The notes: a model not told the origin generated them from the sequence alone. Shown: positions 8,429 through 17,252, counted from the first letter of the stretch. The stretch: 64,000 nt of DNA from an uncultured Kordia sp. (GCF_947489565.1 NZ_CANLEA010000023.1:1-64000), one strand, 5' to 3'. Numbers and translations are program-made.

Positions 8429-10631
8429 AATCATCATCATGATGTTCACTATGATTTCCAAATGGTTTGATAATGATTCCTACACTAAAGATAAATCCAT
8501 CTGTAGGTGCGTAAATTTCTGGAAACGTAGGATTTTCGTGTGGTGGCAATACCAATGGTGAAAAACGACTTTGTCTACGATCGGTAAAGTTTTCAAAGTT
8601 GGCATAAATTCCGCCCCATTCAAAATTACGCATTGCTAAGAATCCCATCGAAATGAAATCGGTTGTTTCTGTACCATTTGATAATACCTGCGAACCTGTA
8701 TAATAGGTTTCATAACCCAAACGCCATGTGCTTGTTTCATACATAATCACACTTCCTGCATTGTGCTTTGCTGTCAATGGTTTTCTAGGATTTCCAGGCA
8801 AGTAACGCAATTTGGCATCAATCAATGCATAGTTTACAAACCATTTAAAATGATTGTACGAGAATTTAATATTCGTCTCTGCTCCTTGTGTTAAAATCAA
8901 TCCGTCTGCATTTTCATACTGAAAAAGATTGTCTGCATTTATATTTAGCAATAAACCATTATCAATAGCCGTCATGTAAAACAATTGATTGATGGAGAAA
9001 CCTACCGTTTCATTGAAAATTTTGGTTTTATAATTAAAATCAAGATTCAAACCATACGATCGTTCTGCTTTTAATACATCTTCGTCTATTTTTAGAATGT
9101 TTTCAAAATTGATGAATTCAGCTTCTTCTGTAAATAAATCGGGCGTTTTATATCCTAATCCACCACCAAATCGACTCGAAAATCCTGCATCATTTTTATA
9201 GAGTAGCGAAACTCTTGGCAATACAAATACTCCCCAACCTCTTGCAAAATCGGTACGCAAGCCTGTTTCTAAGATCCAATTGTCAGAGAAATCAAAGTTA
9301 GAGTTGACAAAAGCGCCAAAGGTCAAATCATTTTGATCGCGTTGCAAAGGTGCGCTTTCATCTTCATCAAAACTTGTGGTATATAAATTGGCTCCTAAGG
9401 TCCAATCATTGGTGTCATAATTGTGCTGTAAAGTTACTTCACTAAAGGAATTTACTTGTTTTCCTTTAAATTGCATATCAGGCACATTTAATTCACGATC
9501 AAAGAAGGAAAAGCTATTTTTTAGGGTAAAAACACGCGCAGAATCTAGTTTGGTGGTGTATACAATTTGACTGCTCAAACGCTTTGAAATGTTTTCTTCA
9601 GTATATTGATGAATTCCGTTTTGTCCATCTTCTATTGTGGAAACATCGCCTCCAATTCGATCGTCATAGGTTCCGTTTAAACCAACCCACAAAGTAGTTT
9701 CTTCTGATGGATAGTAATAAAATTTTGGATTGAAAGCAATAGATGTTGTTTCGGGCAAATTGCTAAATCCGTCATCTTCCGGATCGTATACTTTTTGATA
9801 GTTTCCAGAAGCATACAAACTGACACCAAATTTCTCGTTTCGCTTGCTATAAAAGACATTTGCGGTAGTTCCTAAAGCATGTGTTTGTGTTAACATGATG
9901 TCTAATGCTGGTTCAAAATCGGGTGTTTTTGATACTAAATTCACCAAACCGGCAATGGCGCCACCACCATATAAGGTAGAAGCACTTCCTTTGATGATTT
10001 CAAATTGTTTTAAGTCTAAAGGTGGAATTTGCATGATACTCAATCCGCTTGAAAATCCGCCGAATAGCGGAAAACCATCGCGTAATAATTGTGTATAACG
10101 TCCGTCCAAACCTTGAATACGAATGTTTTGATTTCCACTACTTAAAGAGGTTTGCTGCATTTGAATTCCTGTGCTTTCGCGCAATACCATTGAAATATTG
10201 GTAGGATTCATCATGTTCTTTTCTCCTAGCTCTTCGCCGCCAATCACTTCGATTCGCGTTGGAATTCTTCGAATGTCACGTGTGCTACGTGTTGCTTCAA
10301 TCGTAACTGTATGTAACTCACCTTTCGCTTCTTTCATAGCAAAGATAATCTCTACCGTATTAGCATTGATTGTAACTGTCGTTTCAATGGTTTCAAACCC
10401 TAAAAATGAAATCATGAGTTTGTGCGAACCGCTCGGAATTCCTGTAAAAGTGGCAATTCCTTCATTGTTGGTAATCGCGCCTTTCTGCAAGTCTTTAAAC
10501 AATACATTTGCGCCTAGTAAAGCTTCTTTTTCGTGTTCTGAAAATACTTTTATTTTGAAGTCGTTGTTTTGTGCGTTGACCCATCCGCTAAGCATACATA
10601 GGAACAGTATGCTCCATATACGTAGTTGCAT
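8427..10631 (-). CDS. TonB-dependent outer-membrane receptor, probably metal-related
   Basis: A 734-residue receptor. A signal peptide (1-20, ending VNAQ) is followed by a carboxypeptidase-regulatory-like domain (about 24-105: GANVLFKDLQKGAITNNEGI, SGSHKLMISFLGFETIE), a plug domain (about 110-240: TRIEVIGGEEL, NIRIQGLDGRYTQLLRDGFP, IEIIKG-like EIIKGSASTLYGGGAIAGLV) and a 22-strand barrel to the C-terminus. The tail ends in His/Asp residues (NHSEHHDDD), which could bind metal. The gene follows a Cys/His-rich DUF6660-like gene by 114 bases; that pairing is typical of metal-linked loci in this phylum. Energy comes from TonB-ExbBD, which are not in the window. The substrate, perhaps copper, zinc or a metal complex, is inferred from context only. 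Confidence 0.92.
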   Translation of the reverse strand: MQLRIWSILFLCMLSGWVNAQNNDFKIKVFSEHEKEALLGANVLFKDLQKGAITNNEGIATFTGIPSGSHKLMISFLGFETIETTVTINANTVEIIFAMKEAKGELHTVTIEATRSTRDIRRIPTRIEVIGGEELGEKNMMNPTNISMVLRESTGIQMQQTSLSSGNQNIRIQGLDGRYTQLLRDGFPLFGGFSSGLSIMQIPPLDLKQFEIIKGSASTLYGGGAIAGLVNLVSKTPDFEPALDIMLTQTHALGTTANVFYSKRNEKFGVSLYASGNYQKVYDPEDDGFSNLPETTSIAFNPKFYYYPSEETTLWVGLNGTYDDRIGGDVSTIEDGQNGIHQYTEENISKRLSSQIVYTTKLDSARVFTLKNSFSFFDRELNVPDMQFKGKQVNSFSEVTLQHNYDTNDWTLGANLYTTSFDEDESAPLQRDQNDLTFGAFVNSNFDFSDNWILETGLRTDFARGWGVFVLPRVSLLYKNDAGFSSRFGGGLGYKTPDLFTEEAEFINFENILKIDEDVLKAERSYGLNLDFNYKTKIFNETVGFSINQLFYMTAIDNGLLLNINADNLFQYENADGLILTQGAETNIKFSYNHFKWFVNYALIDAKLRYLPGNPRKPLTAKHNAGSVIMYETSTWRLGYETYYTGSQVLSNGTETTDFISMGFLAMRNFEWGGIYANFENFTDRRQSRFSPLVLPPHENPTFPEIYAPTDGFIFSVGIIIKPFGNHSEHHDDD

Positions 10632-10745
10632 ATTTTTTTTATTTATAAGTTTTATGATTAGAATCTAGCATTATTGTCTAAGATTCATCGTTTATTTTTG
10701 AGTACACTGTAGTTTTGTTGTCTACAGTTAATTTCGCTGAATATA

Positions 10746-11081
10746 TTAACTTATGACTTGCGGCGGTTGCCAAATGGCGAATAATAGATCGAATCGGTAA
10801 TGTGATTCGTAATGTGTATTGGTTTGTGTAGAAATATTAATTTTTGATTGTAGTATAAATGTTTGCGGCACTTGATGTACAACTAGCATTCCACAACAAT
10901 TGCACACACAAAGTGTTGGACAAGAGTCTTCGTGATCGTTTTTATGATCTTTTTCGTGATCATTTGAATATTCTGAACAAATTTCAGTTTCTGTTTCATT
11001 CTCATCACAGAATCCATCAGCGCATGGTTTGAGTGCCAAGGCTAAAATTAGAAATCCGAGTATGAAACTGATGTTTTTCAT
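10746..11081 (-). CDS. DUF6660-like Cys/His-rich secreted protein
   Basis: A 111-residue protein with an N-terminal hydrophobic signal (ISFILGFLILALALKPCADG). The centre is rich in Asp, His and Lys (SNDHEKDHKNDHEDSC) and is followed by a cysteine cluster, CPTLCVCNCCGM, near residues 54-65; the C-terminal part is non-polar. This resembles the DUF6660 family as I know it: small proteins next to TonB receptors or heavy-metal efflux genes in Bacteroidota. A periplasmic metal-binding or metal-sensing role is likely but inferred. A perfect TATCTTTG -10-type box lies at 11090-11097, so the transcript probably starts only a few bases before the ATG. Confidence 0.7.
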   Translation of the reverse strand: MKNISFILGFLILALALKPCADGFCDENETETEICSEYSNDHEKDHKNDHEDSCPTLCVCNCCGMLVVHQVPQTFILQSKINISTQTNTHYESHYRFDLLFAIWQPPQVIS

Positions 11082-11089
11082 TTGTCTTA

Positions 11090-11097
11090 CAAAGATA
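11090..11097 (-). promoter_or_regulatory. -7 box TATCTTTG for the DUF6660-like gene
   Basis: The minus strand reads TATCTTTG, a perfect match to the Bacteroidota TAnnTTTG box, nine bases before the ATG at 11081. A clear TTG box 19-21 bases upstream is not seen. Confidence 0.4.
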
Positions 11098-11151
11098 GAA
11101 TAAAAGATTTTTCTGTCGTAGAAATGTTTCTTTTTGTTTGTTTTTAAATAG

Positions 11152-11159
11152 TATATTTG
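11152..11159 (+). promoter_or_regulatory. -7 box TATATTTG for the TMEM175-family gene
   Basis: TATATTTG matches TAnnTTTG. It ends 16 bases before the ATG at 11175 and overlaps an upstream in-frame start, which argues for the shorter protein. TTG words occur upstream at 11134 and 11138, with shorter spacing than usual. Confidence 0.45.
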
Positions 11160-11174
11160 AGAAAACTGTATTGT

Positions 11175-11801
11175 ATGGAGCCTATTACCTTTGATAAATC
11201 GCGCGTGGTAAGTTTTAGCGACGCCGTGTTTTCTATTGCGATGACACTGCTTGTGCTAGAAGTTGCTATTCCTGAAGCAAAAGAAGCTTCGCAAGAGAAT
11301 TTAGGCAGTATTTTAGGCAATCGAATTCCTAGTTTTATTGGACTTTTGGTTAGTTTTTTAGTAACTGCTTTGTATTGGGTTGCACACATGCGCATTATGC
11401 GATATGTAAAAGAAGTAAGCTATACTTTGTTGTGGTTAAATATCTTTCTACTACTTTTTATCGTACTACTGCCCTTTTCTACAGGATTGTATGTAAAAGG
11501 TTTTAATGCCGTTTCTCCCTTTGCGTTTTATTGCTTCAACTTGTCTGCTATTGGTTTTTTTAATTTTTTGATGATTCGATACATCGCAAAAACAGCACCT
11601 GAAGTTACGTCGCTTATGGGACAATGGGAAAAAGCACGAGCATTGAACAGTACTTTTGTATGGGTTTTGTCTGGTTTCTTGGCATTTGTGATTCCAATGC
11701 CATCACGATTTACCTTTATCTTGATTTTTATATTTCAACCGTTGATCAATCGTTATTTTAAAAAGAAGCTAGCGAAACAGGAAGTTGAAAATATATTATG
11801 A
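11175..11801 (+). CDS. TMEM175-family (DUF1211) potassium channel
   Basis: A 208-residue integral membrane protein with six hydrophobic segments. The first helix carries the family hallmark RVVSFSDAVFSIAMTLLVL (the RxxxFSD motif, about residues 9-27), which forms the pore in bacterial TMEM175 channels. Those work as tetramers of one six-helix unit, unlike the two-repeat animal lysosomal channel. The start at 11175 is preferred because an upstream start falls inside the promoter box. It is a single gene, divergent from the DUF6660/TonB unit and convergent with the lipoprotein at 11844. A role in potassium conductance follows from the family. Confidence 0.9.
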   Translation: MEPITFDKSRVVSFSDAVFSIAMTLLVLEVAIPEAKEASQENLGSILGNRIPSFIGLLVSFLVTALYWVAHMRIMRYVKEVSYTLLWLNIFLLLFIVLLPFSTGLYVKGFNAVSPFAFYCFNLSAIGFFNFLMIRYIAKTAPEVTSLMGQWEKARALNSTFVWVLSGFLAFVIPMPSRFTFILIFIFQPLINRYFKKKLAKQEVENIL

Positions 11802-11843
11802 ATGTTGAATTTTAAATATTTTAAAAATATTTCTCAATATTCT

Positions 11844-13688
11844 TTATTGATCTCTTCGTACACGAGCTGTTCCTGAGACTCTTTCAGACCAAATATTACT
11901 ATCGTCAATCTGAACATGTTCTCCTTCAAATGTGAACGTAATATATTCACCAATCGCTCCGATTTCACTAAAACTTAGTGTCATTTCATTTACAGCTATA
12001 GGAATACTTCCTATAAATAATCTCCAGTTTAATGTTGGTGACTGTCCAAAATCATGCTTAAATATGAAATTATTATCCGTTTCATAAGTTGTAGCGTTTA
12101 TAAACTGTTCTCCATCAGAAGGATTAAAATCCATAATGAATTCTTCTTCTAAAGTTTTTTCTATATACAACCTATCGGGTTCTATACTAGCATGAAAAGG
12201 TTCTAAAACTAACCTTTGTTCAGACAAGCTAAAACTAGTAGTTGAAATATCTAAATTATACACTATATATTCATCAACGTCATTACAAGTCATCAAATCC
12301 CCCACATCTGTTATTGGAGTCACAAAACTATAGCTATTTTCTCCAGTACTTTGAAAATTATTAACATCGTATCCTTCTAGGGAAAAAGATGTTTCTCCTT
12401 GGCATATTAAAGTGCTAAATTCAAAATCTCCATCAGATATAGTATAAAAGACAGGATTAGGATCATTTCTCCTCAATATTACATATCCATTTGTAACATT
12501 TACATTGTCACATTGTTTTAAGGTTCCTTGTATTTCTGATTGAGGTGCTATCGTTTCTGTAATGACTATTGGAGGAATTACACTTGTGCTTCCTTGTGGA
12601 AAGGGACCTACATTTAATGTTGTGATTGTTTCTTCACAGTGGCCTTTGACTTCTAAAACCATTAAAGTATTTGTAAAAATAAAATCAGAAGCTTTTCCGT
12701 CTTGATTTGTTGTTAATATGATTGGAAATAATGCTCCTCCTTGGGGATATGCATAAACATCGATACCTACTAGAGGAATATTATTTTGATTTAAAACGGT
12801 TATATCAATTTTTGTGTTAGAATATGGAATACCTGAATTCCAAGTAGTAAAATGCGATACAGTTCCTACATATTGACTTCCTACTTTTGTGGCTTCTCCT
12901 TCTTCTATCCAATAACCGTGATCTACATCAAAATACCAAAGTGGAATGGTATCGGGTGCGTTTGCTAATTGTTCTTCAACAATTGGGAATTTTAATTCTG
13001 AATCTGAGGCAATTTGCAGCTTTTCATTAGCACTTCCAGTTAATTCAACTGTTAGCATTCCATAGGTTTCTAAAAGATTGGCTTCATCATCCGTATCTTG
13101 CCCCAATAACATACCTGGCATAAGCTTATACAAGTTTTCATCTGAAGGACTTACATAATTAAAAGCAATGGTTACAGGTCCTGAATACGATGAACCATCT
13201 TCTCTTACAAAATCTCCACTGAATCCAATAGCATATTCATCATACTCTAATGTAAAGGCTTCACCCGCTTCTCTAACAACGCTAAATCTTTCTTTTAGCA
13301 TAATTGTAATGACGTTTTCACCATCCAAAGGTATAATGGATTTTGAACCATTAAAGTAGCCTACTAAAGATGCTTTTATGTATGCGAAATTTTCTTTTAC
13401 CAGTATACTATTCATTACAAACATACCGTTTAAGTCTGTTTGTGTAGTTTCGCTTCCAATAGTAATCGTAGCTGCTGCTAAAGGTTCATTGTCTTCATTG
13501 ATGACTCTTCCAATAAAATTTCGATTGACATCATTTCCAAAATCATAATTTAGAGTTATCGGATTTGGATTTTCGTTCTGATTCATATCAGGATTTTCGA
13601 TGGAATTCTCAGTTACATCATCATTTTCACAATTTGTAAAATTGAGAATCATTATAAAGCAGATTACTAACAATAGATACTTTCTCAT
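11844..13688 (-). CDS. Large lipoprotein with carboxypeptidase-regulatory-like domains
   Basis: A 614-residue lipoprotein: signal with lipobox FTNC (Cys 20), then a short acidic linker rich in Asn and Pro. Residues about 58-130 form a carboxypeptidase-regulatory-like beta sandwich (NFIGRVINEDNEPLAAATIT, TDLNGMF), and a second similar module appears near 290-350 (IDITVLNQNNIPLVGIDVYA, TNQDGKASDF). A middle part near 250-285 (PLWYFDVDHGYWIEEGEATK, YVGTVSHFTTW) is common in flavobacterial surface lipoproteins. No enzyme motif is visible; a structural or adhesive role at the cell surface is likely. It is monocistronic. The region upstream shares sequence with that of the lanthipeptide-like gene at 14495. 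Confidence 0.75.
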   Translation of the reverse strand: MRKYLLLVICFIMILNFTNCENDDVTENSIENPDMNQNENPNPITLNYDFGNDVNRNFIGRVINEDNEPLAAATITIGSETTQTDLNGMFVMNSILVKENFAYIKASLVGYFNGSKSIIPLDGENVITIMLKERFSVVREAGEAFTLEYDEYAIGFSGDFVREDGSSYSGPVTIAFNYVSPSDENLYKLMPGMLLGQDTDDEANLLETYGMLTVELTGSANEKLQIASDSELKFPIVEEQLANAPDTIPLWYFDVDHGYWIEEGEATKVGSQYVGTVSHFTTWNSGIPYSNTKIDITVLNQNNIPLVGIDVYAYPQGGALFPIILTTNQDGKASDFIFTNTLMVLEVKGHCEETITTLNVGPFPQGSTSVIPPIVITETIAPQSEIQGTLKQCDNVNVTNGYVILRRNDPNPVFYTISDGDFEFSTLICQGETSFSLEGYDVNNFQSTGENSYSFVTPITDVGDLMTCNDVDEYIVYNLDISTTSFSLSEQRLVLEPFHASIEPDRLYIEKTLEEEFIMDFNPSDGEQFINATTYETDNNFIFKHDFGQSPTLNWRLFIGSIPIAVNEMTLSFSEIGAIGEYITFTFEGEHVQIDDSNIWSERVSGTARVRRDQ

Positions 13689-14011
13689 AAAATGAAAATT
13701 TGCCTTTAATTTAAAAAAATAGGATTACAAATTTGATAAATATATTATTATAGTCAAATGAAAATTTGATTTCGTTACTTATATTTTGTAGTCAATTAAT
13801 AATTCAAAAGAAAGAATTTAATACTGTATGAAAAAGGGATGTTATTGATGTTTTATGAATTATCAATTGAATTTTGAACCATCAAATGTACGGTATTAGT
13901 GCTTTTGACTTAATATGTATGTTTTTATTTATTGTGAATGAGACTTGTTTGACTTTGATAATTTTAATATCTACAAACTCAGATTATCAATATATAAATG
14001 TATTTTATGTA
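13689..14011. other. Intergenic region with a segment also found upstream of 14692
   Basis: No gene is seen in these 323 bases. On the minus strand, about 13795-13870 reads TTGATAATTCATAAAACATC, then, 40-odd bases on, TTCTTTCTTTTGAATTATTA. Very similar words, TTGATAGTTCATAAACCATC and TTCTTTTGAATCATTATTAA, occur before the lanthipeptide-like gene. This may be a shared promoter region or the remains of a duplicated locus. Confidence 0.5.
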
Positions 14012-14344
14012 TTAATCCATACCCGGAAAACTAGTCACAAACTTTACTTTGATATCTGGAAAATGCTCCACAACAGCTACCTTTAAGTCTTCTCCATACT
14101 CTACTACTTGCCATTCACCACAATCATCCGCGAAACTTTCGACGAACTTTACTTTGATGTCTGAAAAACTATTTACAATTTTAATTTTTACATCAGCATC
14201 ATTAGCATATTCTACAAAACGAATTTTTCCGTAGAGTTTTTTACCTTCAAATGTGCAATCGTCTTGTTGTAATGGTAGTGAAGATGCTGAAATACATACT
14301 AAGCTTATAAGTAAGAGGAATAAAAATGGATAGATACGTTTCAT
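14012..14344 (-). CDS. Small secreted beta-repeat protein
   Basis: A 110-residue protein with a signal peptide (1-21, ending CISASS). The mature part is built of short repeats, DVKIKIVNSFS, DIKVKFVESFA, DLKVAVVEHFP and DIKVKFVTSFP, each a predicted strand with alternating Val/Ile/Lys and an aromatic-plus-acid turn. Two cysteines (residues 30 and 75) could form a disulphide. I recall similar repeats in DUF6150 proteins, but I am not certain of the match. No function can be assigned. It lies between two terminator structures and is probably transcribed alone or after the lanthipeptide-like gene. Confidence 0.65.
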   Translation of the reverse strand: MKRIYPFLFLLLISLVCISASSLPLQQDDCTFEGKKLYGKIRFVEYANDADVKIKIVNSFSDIKVKFVESFADDCGEWQVVEYGEDLKVAVVEHFPDIKVKFVTSFPGMD

Positions 14345-14402
14345 GTCAAATGATTTTTTGTAAGGTACTAATATTCTAAAATAATCATCAAGTGAAACAC
14401 AA

Positions 14403-14465
14403 AAAACGAACCGAATTCAGTCATGGTTAGAAAAAATCCAAGCCATGACTGAATCGAAGTCCGTT
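14403..14465 (-). terminator. Long hairpin terminator after the lanthipeptide-like gene
   Basis: On the minus strand, arms GATTCAGTCATGG and CCATGACTGAATTC flank a 16-base loop. The stem is extended by ACGGAC/GTTCGT and followed by TTTTTTG. It lies about 30 bases after the stop codon at 14495. Confidence 0.8.
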
Positions 14466-14494
14466 TATTTAATCATAATTTAAGACAGTCAGTA

Positions 14495-14692
14495 TTAACA
14501 TACTTCGATAATAGAAAAGATTGGTTCTGGGTCTGGATTATCAATTGGGTCTGGAGCAGGATTATTAATAGGAGGTAATATAGGACAAGCTCCACCTCCT
14601 AAAGTATTCAATCCTCCTTTGAGTGTGTGTTGGTTTAAATTAGAAATTGATTTTTTGTTCAGTTTTAGCGAATTAAGATGCATTTTCTTCAT
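14495..14692 (-). CDS. Class I lanthipeptide-like precursor, proline-rich core
   Basis: A 65-residue peptide with the Bacteroidota precursor leader LKLNKKSISNLNQHTLKGG (about residues 9-27): the LNKKSISNL box followed by a double glycine. The core begins LNTLGGGACPILPPI and is rich in Pro, Asn and Asp (NPAPDPIDNPDPEP), with one Cys at position 36 and a second as the very last residue. Leaders of this kind are recognised by modification and C39-peptidase export machinery encoded elsewhere; none is in the window. The core has few Ser/Thr, so ordinary lanthionine rings would be limited, and another modification or none is possible. It is bracketed by terminators at 14403 and 14756. Confidence 0.75.
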   Translation of the reverse strand: MKKMHLNSLKLNKKSISNLNQHTLKGGLNTLGGGACPILPPINNPAPDPIDNPDPEPIFSIIEVC

Positions 14693-14755
14693 GAATGATT
14701 TTGTTTTGTAGTTAATAATGATTCAAAAGAAGGAAGAAAATAGGGCACAAAAAAA

Positions 14756-14793
14756 GAATAGAATTGATGGTTTATGAACTATCAACTCTATTC
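14756..14793 (-). terminator. Terminator of the DEAD-box helicase gene
   Basis: On the minus strand, GAATAGAGTTGATAGTT and AACCATCAATTCTATTC pair with two wobbles around a 4-base loop and are followed by TTTTTTT. It lies 26 bases after the helicase stop codon. Confidence 0.75.
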
Positions 14794-14818
14794 CTGTTTA
14801 TGAATTAAAAGTGCCACA

Positions 14819-16132
14819 TTATATTCGCGAAACTCTTACTTTTTTCTTTTTTAAACGTGTGTTATTTGTTTTTTGAATGACTTCTTTGACTTTGGAAGCT
14901 TTTACAGCAACGAATGCACAATCGCTTTTAAGTTCAATCATGCCCAATTCGTCTTTGTTTAGATTTCCTTGTTTCATGAATAAGCCAGCAATGTCACCTT
15001 TGGAGATTTTATCTTTTCTTCCTCCAGAAATAAATAAGGTTGACCAACCAGAAGGTTTGGGTCTTTTTGTGGCTAGAACTTCTTCTATGACTTCTACTTC
15101 AGCGATAAATTCTGGAACTGTTTCTTCTTCCCATTGCAATACAAAAGCAGCTCCTTCTGCATGCATACGCGCAGTACGACCATTACGATGTGTGAATTCC
15201 TGACTTTTTAAAGGCAATTGATAGTGAATGATAAATTTGATCTCTGGAACATCAATACCACGTGCTGCCAAGTCTGTCGCAATGATGAGTTGATGTGTTC
15301 CGTTTCTGAATTTGATCAATGCGCGTTCACGATCTTTTTGTTCCATTCCACCATAAAAACAACCATGCGGAATGCCTTTGTGATTGAGAAAATCACTTAC
15401 ATATTGAATGGTGTTTTTAAAATTACAGAAAATGATTCCTGGTTGATTTGCCACTAAAGAAATCGTGTTGAGTAGTGTATCTAGTTTATCTTTTGTTGGC
15501 GAAAGAATGCGTTTTACAGTTAGTTTTGCTATTTTTTCACCTAAATAATTGATTGTTAGTGGATTTTTCATTCCGACAAACTGTGGAATCTCCATGTCTT
15601 TCGTTGCAGATGTAAGCACGCGTTTTTCAATAGTTGGCAATAACGAAACAATATCTTTCATTTCATCTTCAAAACCAACTTCTAACGATTTATCAAATTC
15701 ATCTAAAACCAAGGTTTTAATCGCAGCTGTGCTAAAAGTTTCTCTGCGTAAATGATCTGCAATTCTTCCGGGTGTTCCTACTAAGATTGCAGGACGATGT
15801 TTTAATTCAATTTTATCTTTAGAGAAATTACGTCCACCATAGACTTCATTGACTTTGAAACCTGTTCCCATTTCGCGAGTTACCTGCGCTATTTGAATTG
15901 CCAATTCTCGCGAAGGCGCTAAAATTAAGGCTTGTACTTCTTCTAGTGTTGGATCTAGTTCTGCTAAAACAGGCAGCAAAAACGCTAATGTTTTTCCAGT
16001 TCCTGTTGGTGATAACAGAATTGTATTAGGATGCGAACTGATAGCTAATTTTGCTTCTTCTTGCATTTCATTAAGTGCTGAAATGCCCAATTTAGCTAAG
16101 ATATCGCGCTGATTTTTAATGATTTTTGACAT
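14819..16132 (-). CDS. DEAD-box RNA helicase, DbpA-like
   Basis: A 437-residue ATP-dependent RNA helicase. The N-terminal RecA domain has the Q-like motif ALNEMQEEA (about 18-26), Walker A SPTGTGKT, motif Ia PSRELA, GTPGR, motif II as DEFD rather than DEAD, and the SAT motif (TSATKD). The second domain has IIFCNF, ATDLAARGIDVP and HRNGRTARM. Residues about 365-437 form a small domain with a basic tail (TRLKKKKVRVSRI), which resembles the RNA-binding domain that targets DbpA to 23S rRNA. A role in ribosome assembly or RNA remodelling follows from the family. It is monocistronic. Confidence 0.85.
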   Translation of the reverse strand: MSKIIKNQRDILAKLGISALNEMQEEAKLAISSHPNTILLSPTGTGKTLAFLLPVLAELDPTLEEVQALILAPSRELAIQIAQVTREMGTGFKVNEVYGGRNFSKDKIELKHRPAILVGTPGRIADHLRRETFSTAAIKTLVLDEFDKSLEVGFEDEMKDIVSLLPTIEKRVLTSATKDMEIPQFVGMKNPLTINYLGEKIAKLTVKRILSPTKDKLDTLLNTISLVANQPGIIFCNFKNTIQYVSDFLNHKGIPHGCFYGGMEQKDRERALIKFRNGTHQLIIATDLAARGIDVPEIKFIIHYQLPLKSQEFTHRNGRTARMHAEGAAFVLQWEEETVPEFIAEVEVIEEVLATKRPKPSGWSTLFISGGRKDKISKGDIAGLFMKQGNLNKDELGMIELKSDCAFVAVKASKVKEVIQKTNNTRLKKKKVRVSRI

Positions 16133-16198
16133 GCTGCAAAAGTACAGCTATTTATGTCAATTGAAAGATTGATTTTAATTTTTTAAATGTAGAAATAT

Positions 16199-16241
16199 AG
16201 ACTCACTTAGATTCTTTGCTTTTCAAGAACTAAGCGAGTCT
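16199..16241 (-). terminator. Hairpin after the SMP-30-like gene
   Basis: AGACTCGCTTAG and CTAAGTGAGTCT (minus strand) pair almost perfectly about a 19-base loop, 14 bases after the stop at 16255. The following T-run is weak (TATATTT). Confidence 0.6.
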
Positions 16242-16254
16242 AAAAATGTATGTT

Positions 16255-17172
16255 TTATTCGGTAACTTCTTGAAATTCATAAATCAATAATTGACTTTGA
16301 ATGTTCATTGGTAATGCTAAGAGTTTTGTTCCTGGAATGTATAAAATATCGCCTACACTTTGTCCAACTGTTAAAAGATCTTCTACAGTTCCTTGGTTGC
16401 TTATTTTCATGATTTTTCCAGTACGCCAAGCAGAAATTATAAAATTATCTTTGTCGTATACCTGAACACCATCAAGGTTTCCGAGTGTATCTTTAGAAAC
16501 TTTTGCAATTTCTTTAGATTCCATGTTTACTTTCAAAAAGTTTCCGCTTTGCTTTTGTTTTCCTTCTGCACCAACCATATTTCCCCAAGCAGCAACATAC
16601 ATGTCATTGCCAACTTGTAACAATCCGTTTGGATGTTCTAATGCTTCTGATTTGAGCCATTCTGAAAACGTTCCGTCAGTTTTTAGCATGTAAATTGAAG
16701 AGTTTCTGGTATCTGAAACATATACCGTTCCATCTGAAGCTACATTTACGTCGTTTAAAAATGCAGTTCCTTCTGTCGTATGTCTATTGAGAATTTCTCC
16801 TGTTTTTAAATCAGCTTCAACCAAAACCGTAACATCACTTACATATATTTTATCATTTGTAATGGCAATTCCTTTCGGATCGTTCAATCCTTTTACAAAC
16901 GTAGTATCGATTACTTTTCCATCTAGTGAAACTTTAGCAATACTTCCGTCGCCTTCTTCTCTATTTCCAATTAAAGAAGCTAGCAATACATTTTCGCTTT
17001 TATAGTAAACAACAGATTCACAATGTGTTAGTCCGCTTACCTCATGTAGCAGTTTAGGTGTCAATTTTGCAACTTTAGGTGTTGTCTTTGTTTCTTTTTT
17101 AGTTTCTTTCTTCTCATTTTTGCAAGCAATAATGCACAAGGAAAGTAATGCAATTGTAAAGATATTTTTCAT
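16255..17172 (-). CDS. SMP-30/gluconolactonase-like lipoprotein
   Basis: A 305-residue lipoprotein with signal and lipobox IIAC (Cys 16), then a Lys/Thr-rich linker. The rest is a six-bladed beta-propeller pattern of repeated segments such as GLNDPKGIAITNDKIYVSDV, FLNDVNVASDGTVYVSDTRN, EHPNGLLQVGNDMYVAAWGN and NLDGVQVYDKDNFIISAWRT. This is the SMP-30/gluconolactonase or NHL-like family, whose members are lactonases or ligand-binding propellers. The Asn/Asp residues in NDV and PNG positions would suit the single metal of the active site. It is probably periplasmic or surface-bound; substrate unknown. It diverges from the cyclase gene. Confidence 0.8.
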   Translation of the reverse strand: MKNIFTIALLSLCIIACKNEKKETKKETKTTPKVAKLTPKLLHEVSGLTHCESVVYYKSENVLLASLIGNREEGDGSIAKVSLDGKVIDTTFVKGLNDPKGIAITNDKIYVSDVTVLVEADLKTGEILNRHTTEGTAFLNDVNVASDGTVYVSDTRNSSIYMLKTDGTFSEWLKSEALEHPNGLLQVGNDMYVAAWGNMVGAEGKQKQSGNFLKVNMESKEIAKVSKDTLGNLDGVQVYDKDNFIISAWRTGKIMKISNQGTVEDLLTVGQSVGDILYIPGTKLLALPMNIQSQLLIYEFQEVTE

Positions 17173-17210
17173 GAATCGGTTTTTTAAATTTTCCCTCTAA
17201 AATACAGAAT

Positions 17211-17218
17211 CAAATTTA
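17211..17218 (-). promoter_or_regulatory. -7 box TAAATTTG for the SMP-30-like gene
   Basis: The minus strand has a perfect TAnnTTTG match, 38 bases before the ATG at 17172. No TTG box at the normal spacing is seen. Confidence 0.4.
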
Positions 17219-17252
17219 ATATTTATGATGAACTTTTAGTATTTTGCGAATT

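Noticed and set aside
11157-11174. The upstream in-frame start of the TMEM175-family gene.
   Set aside because: It overlaps the TATATTTG promoter box, so it is probably not transcribed.
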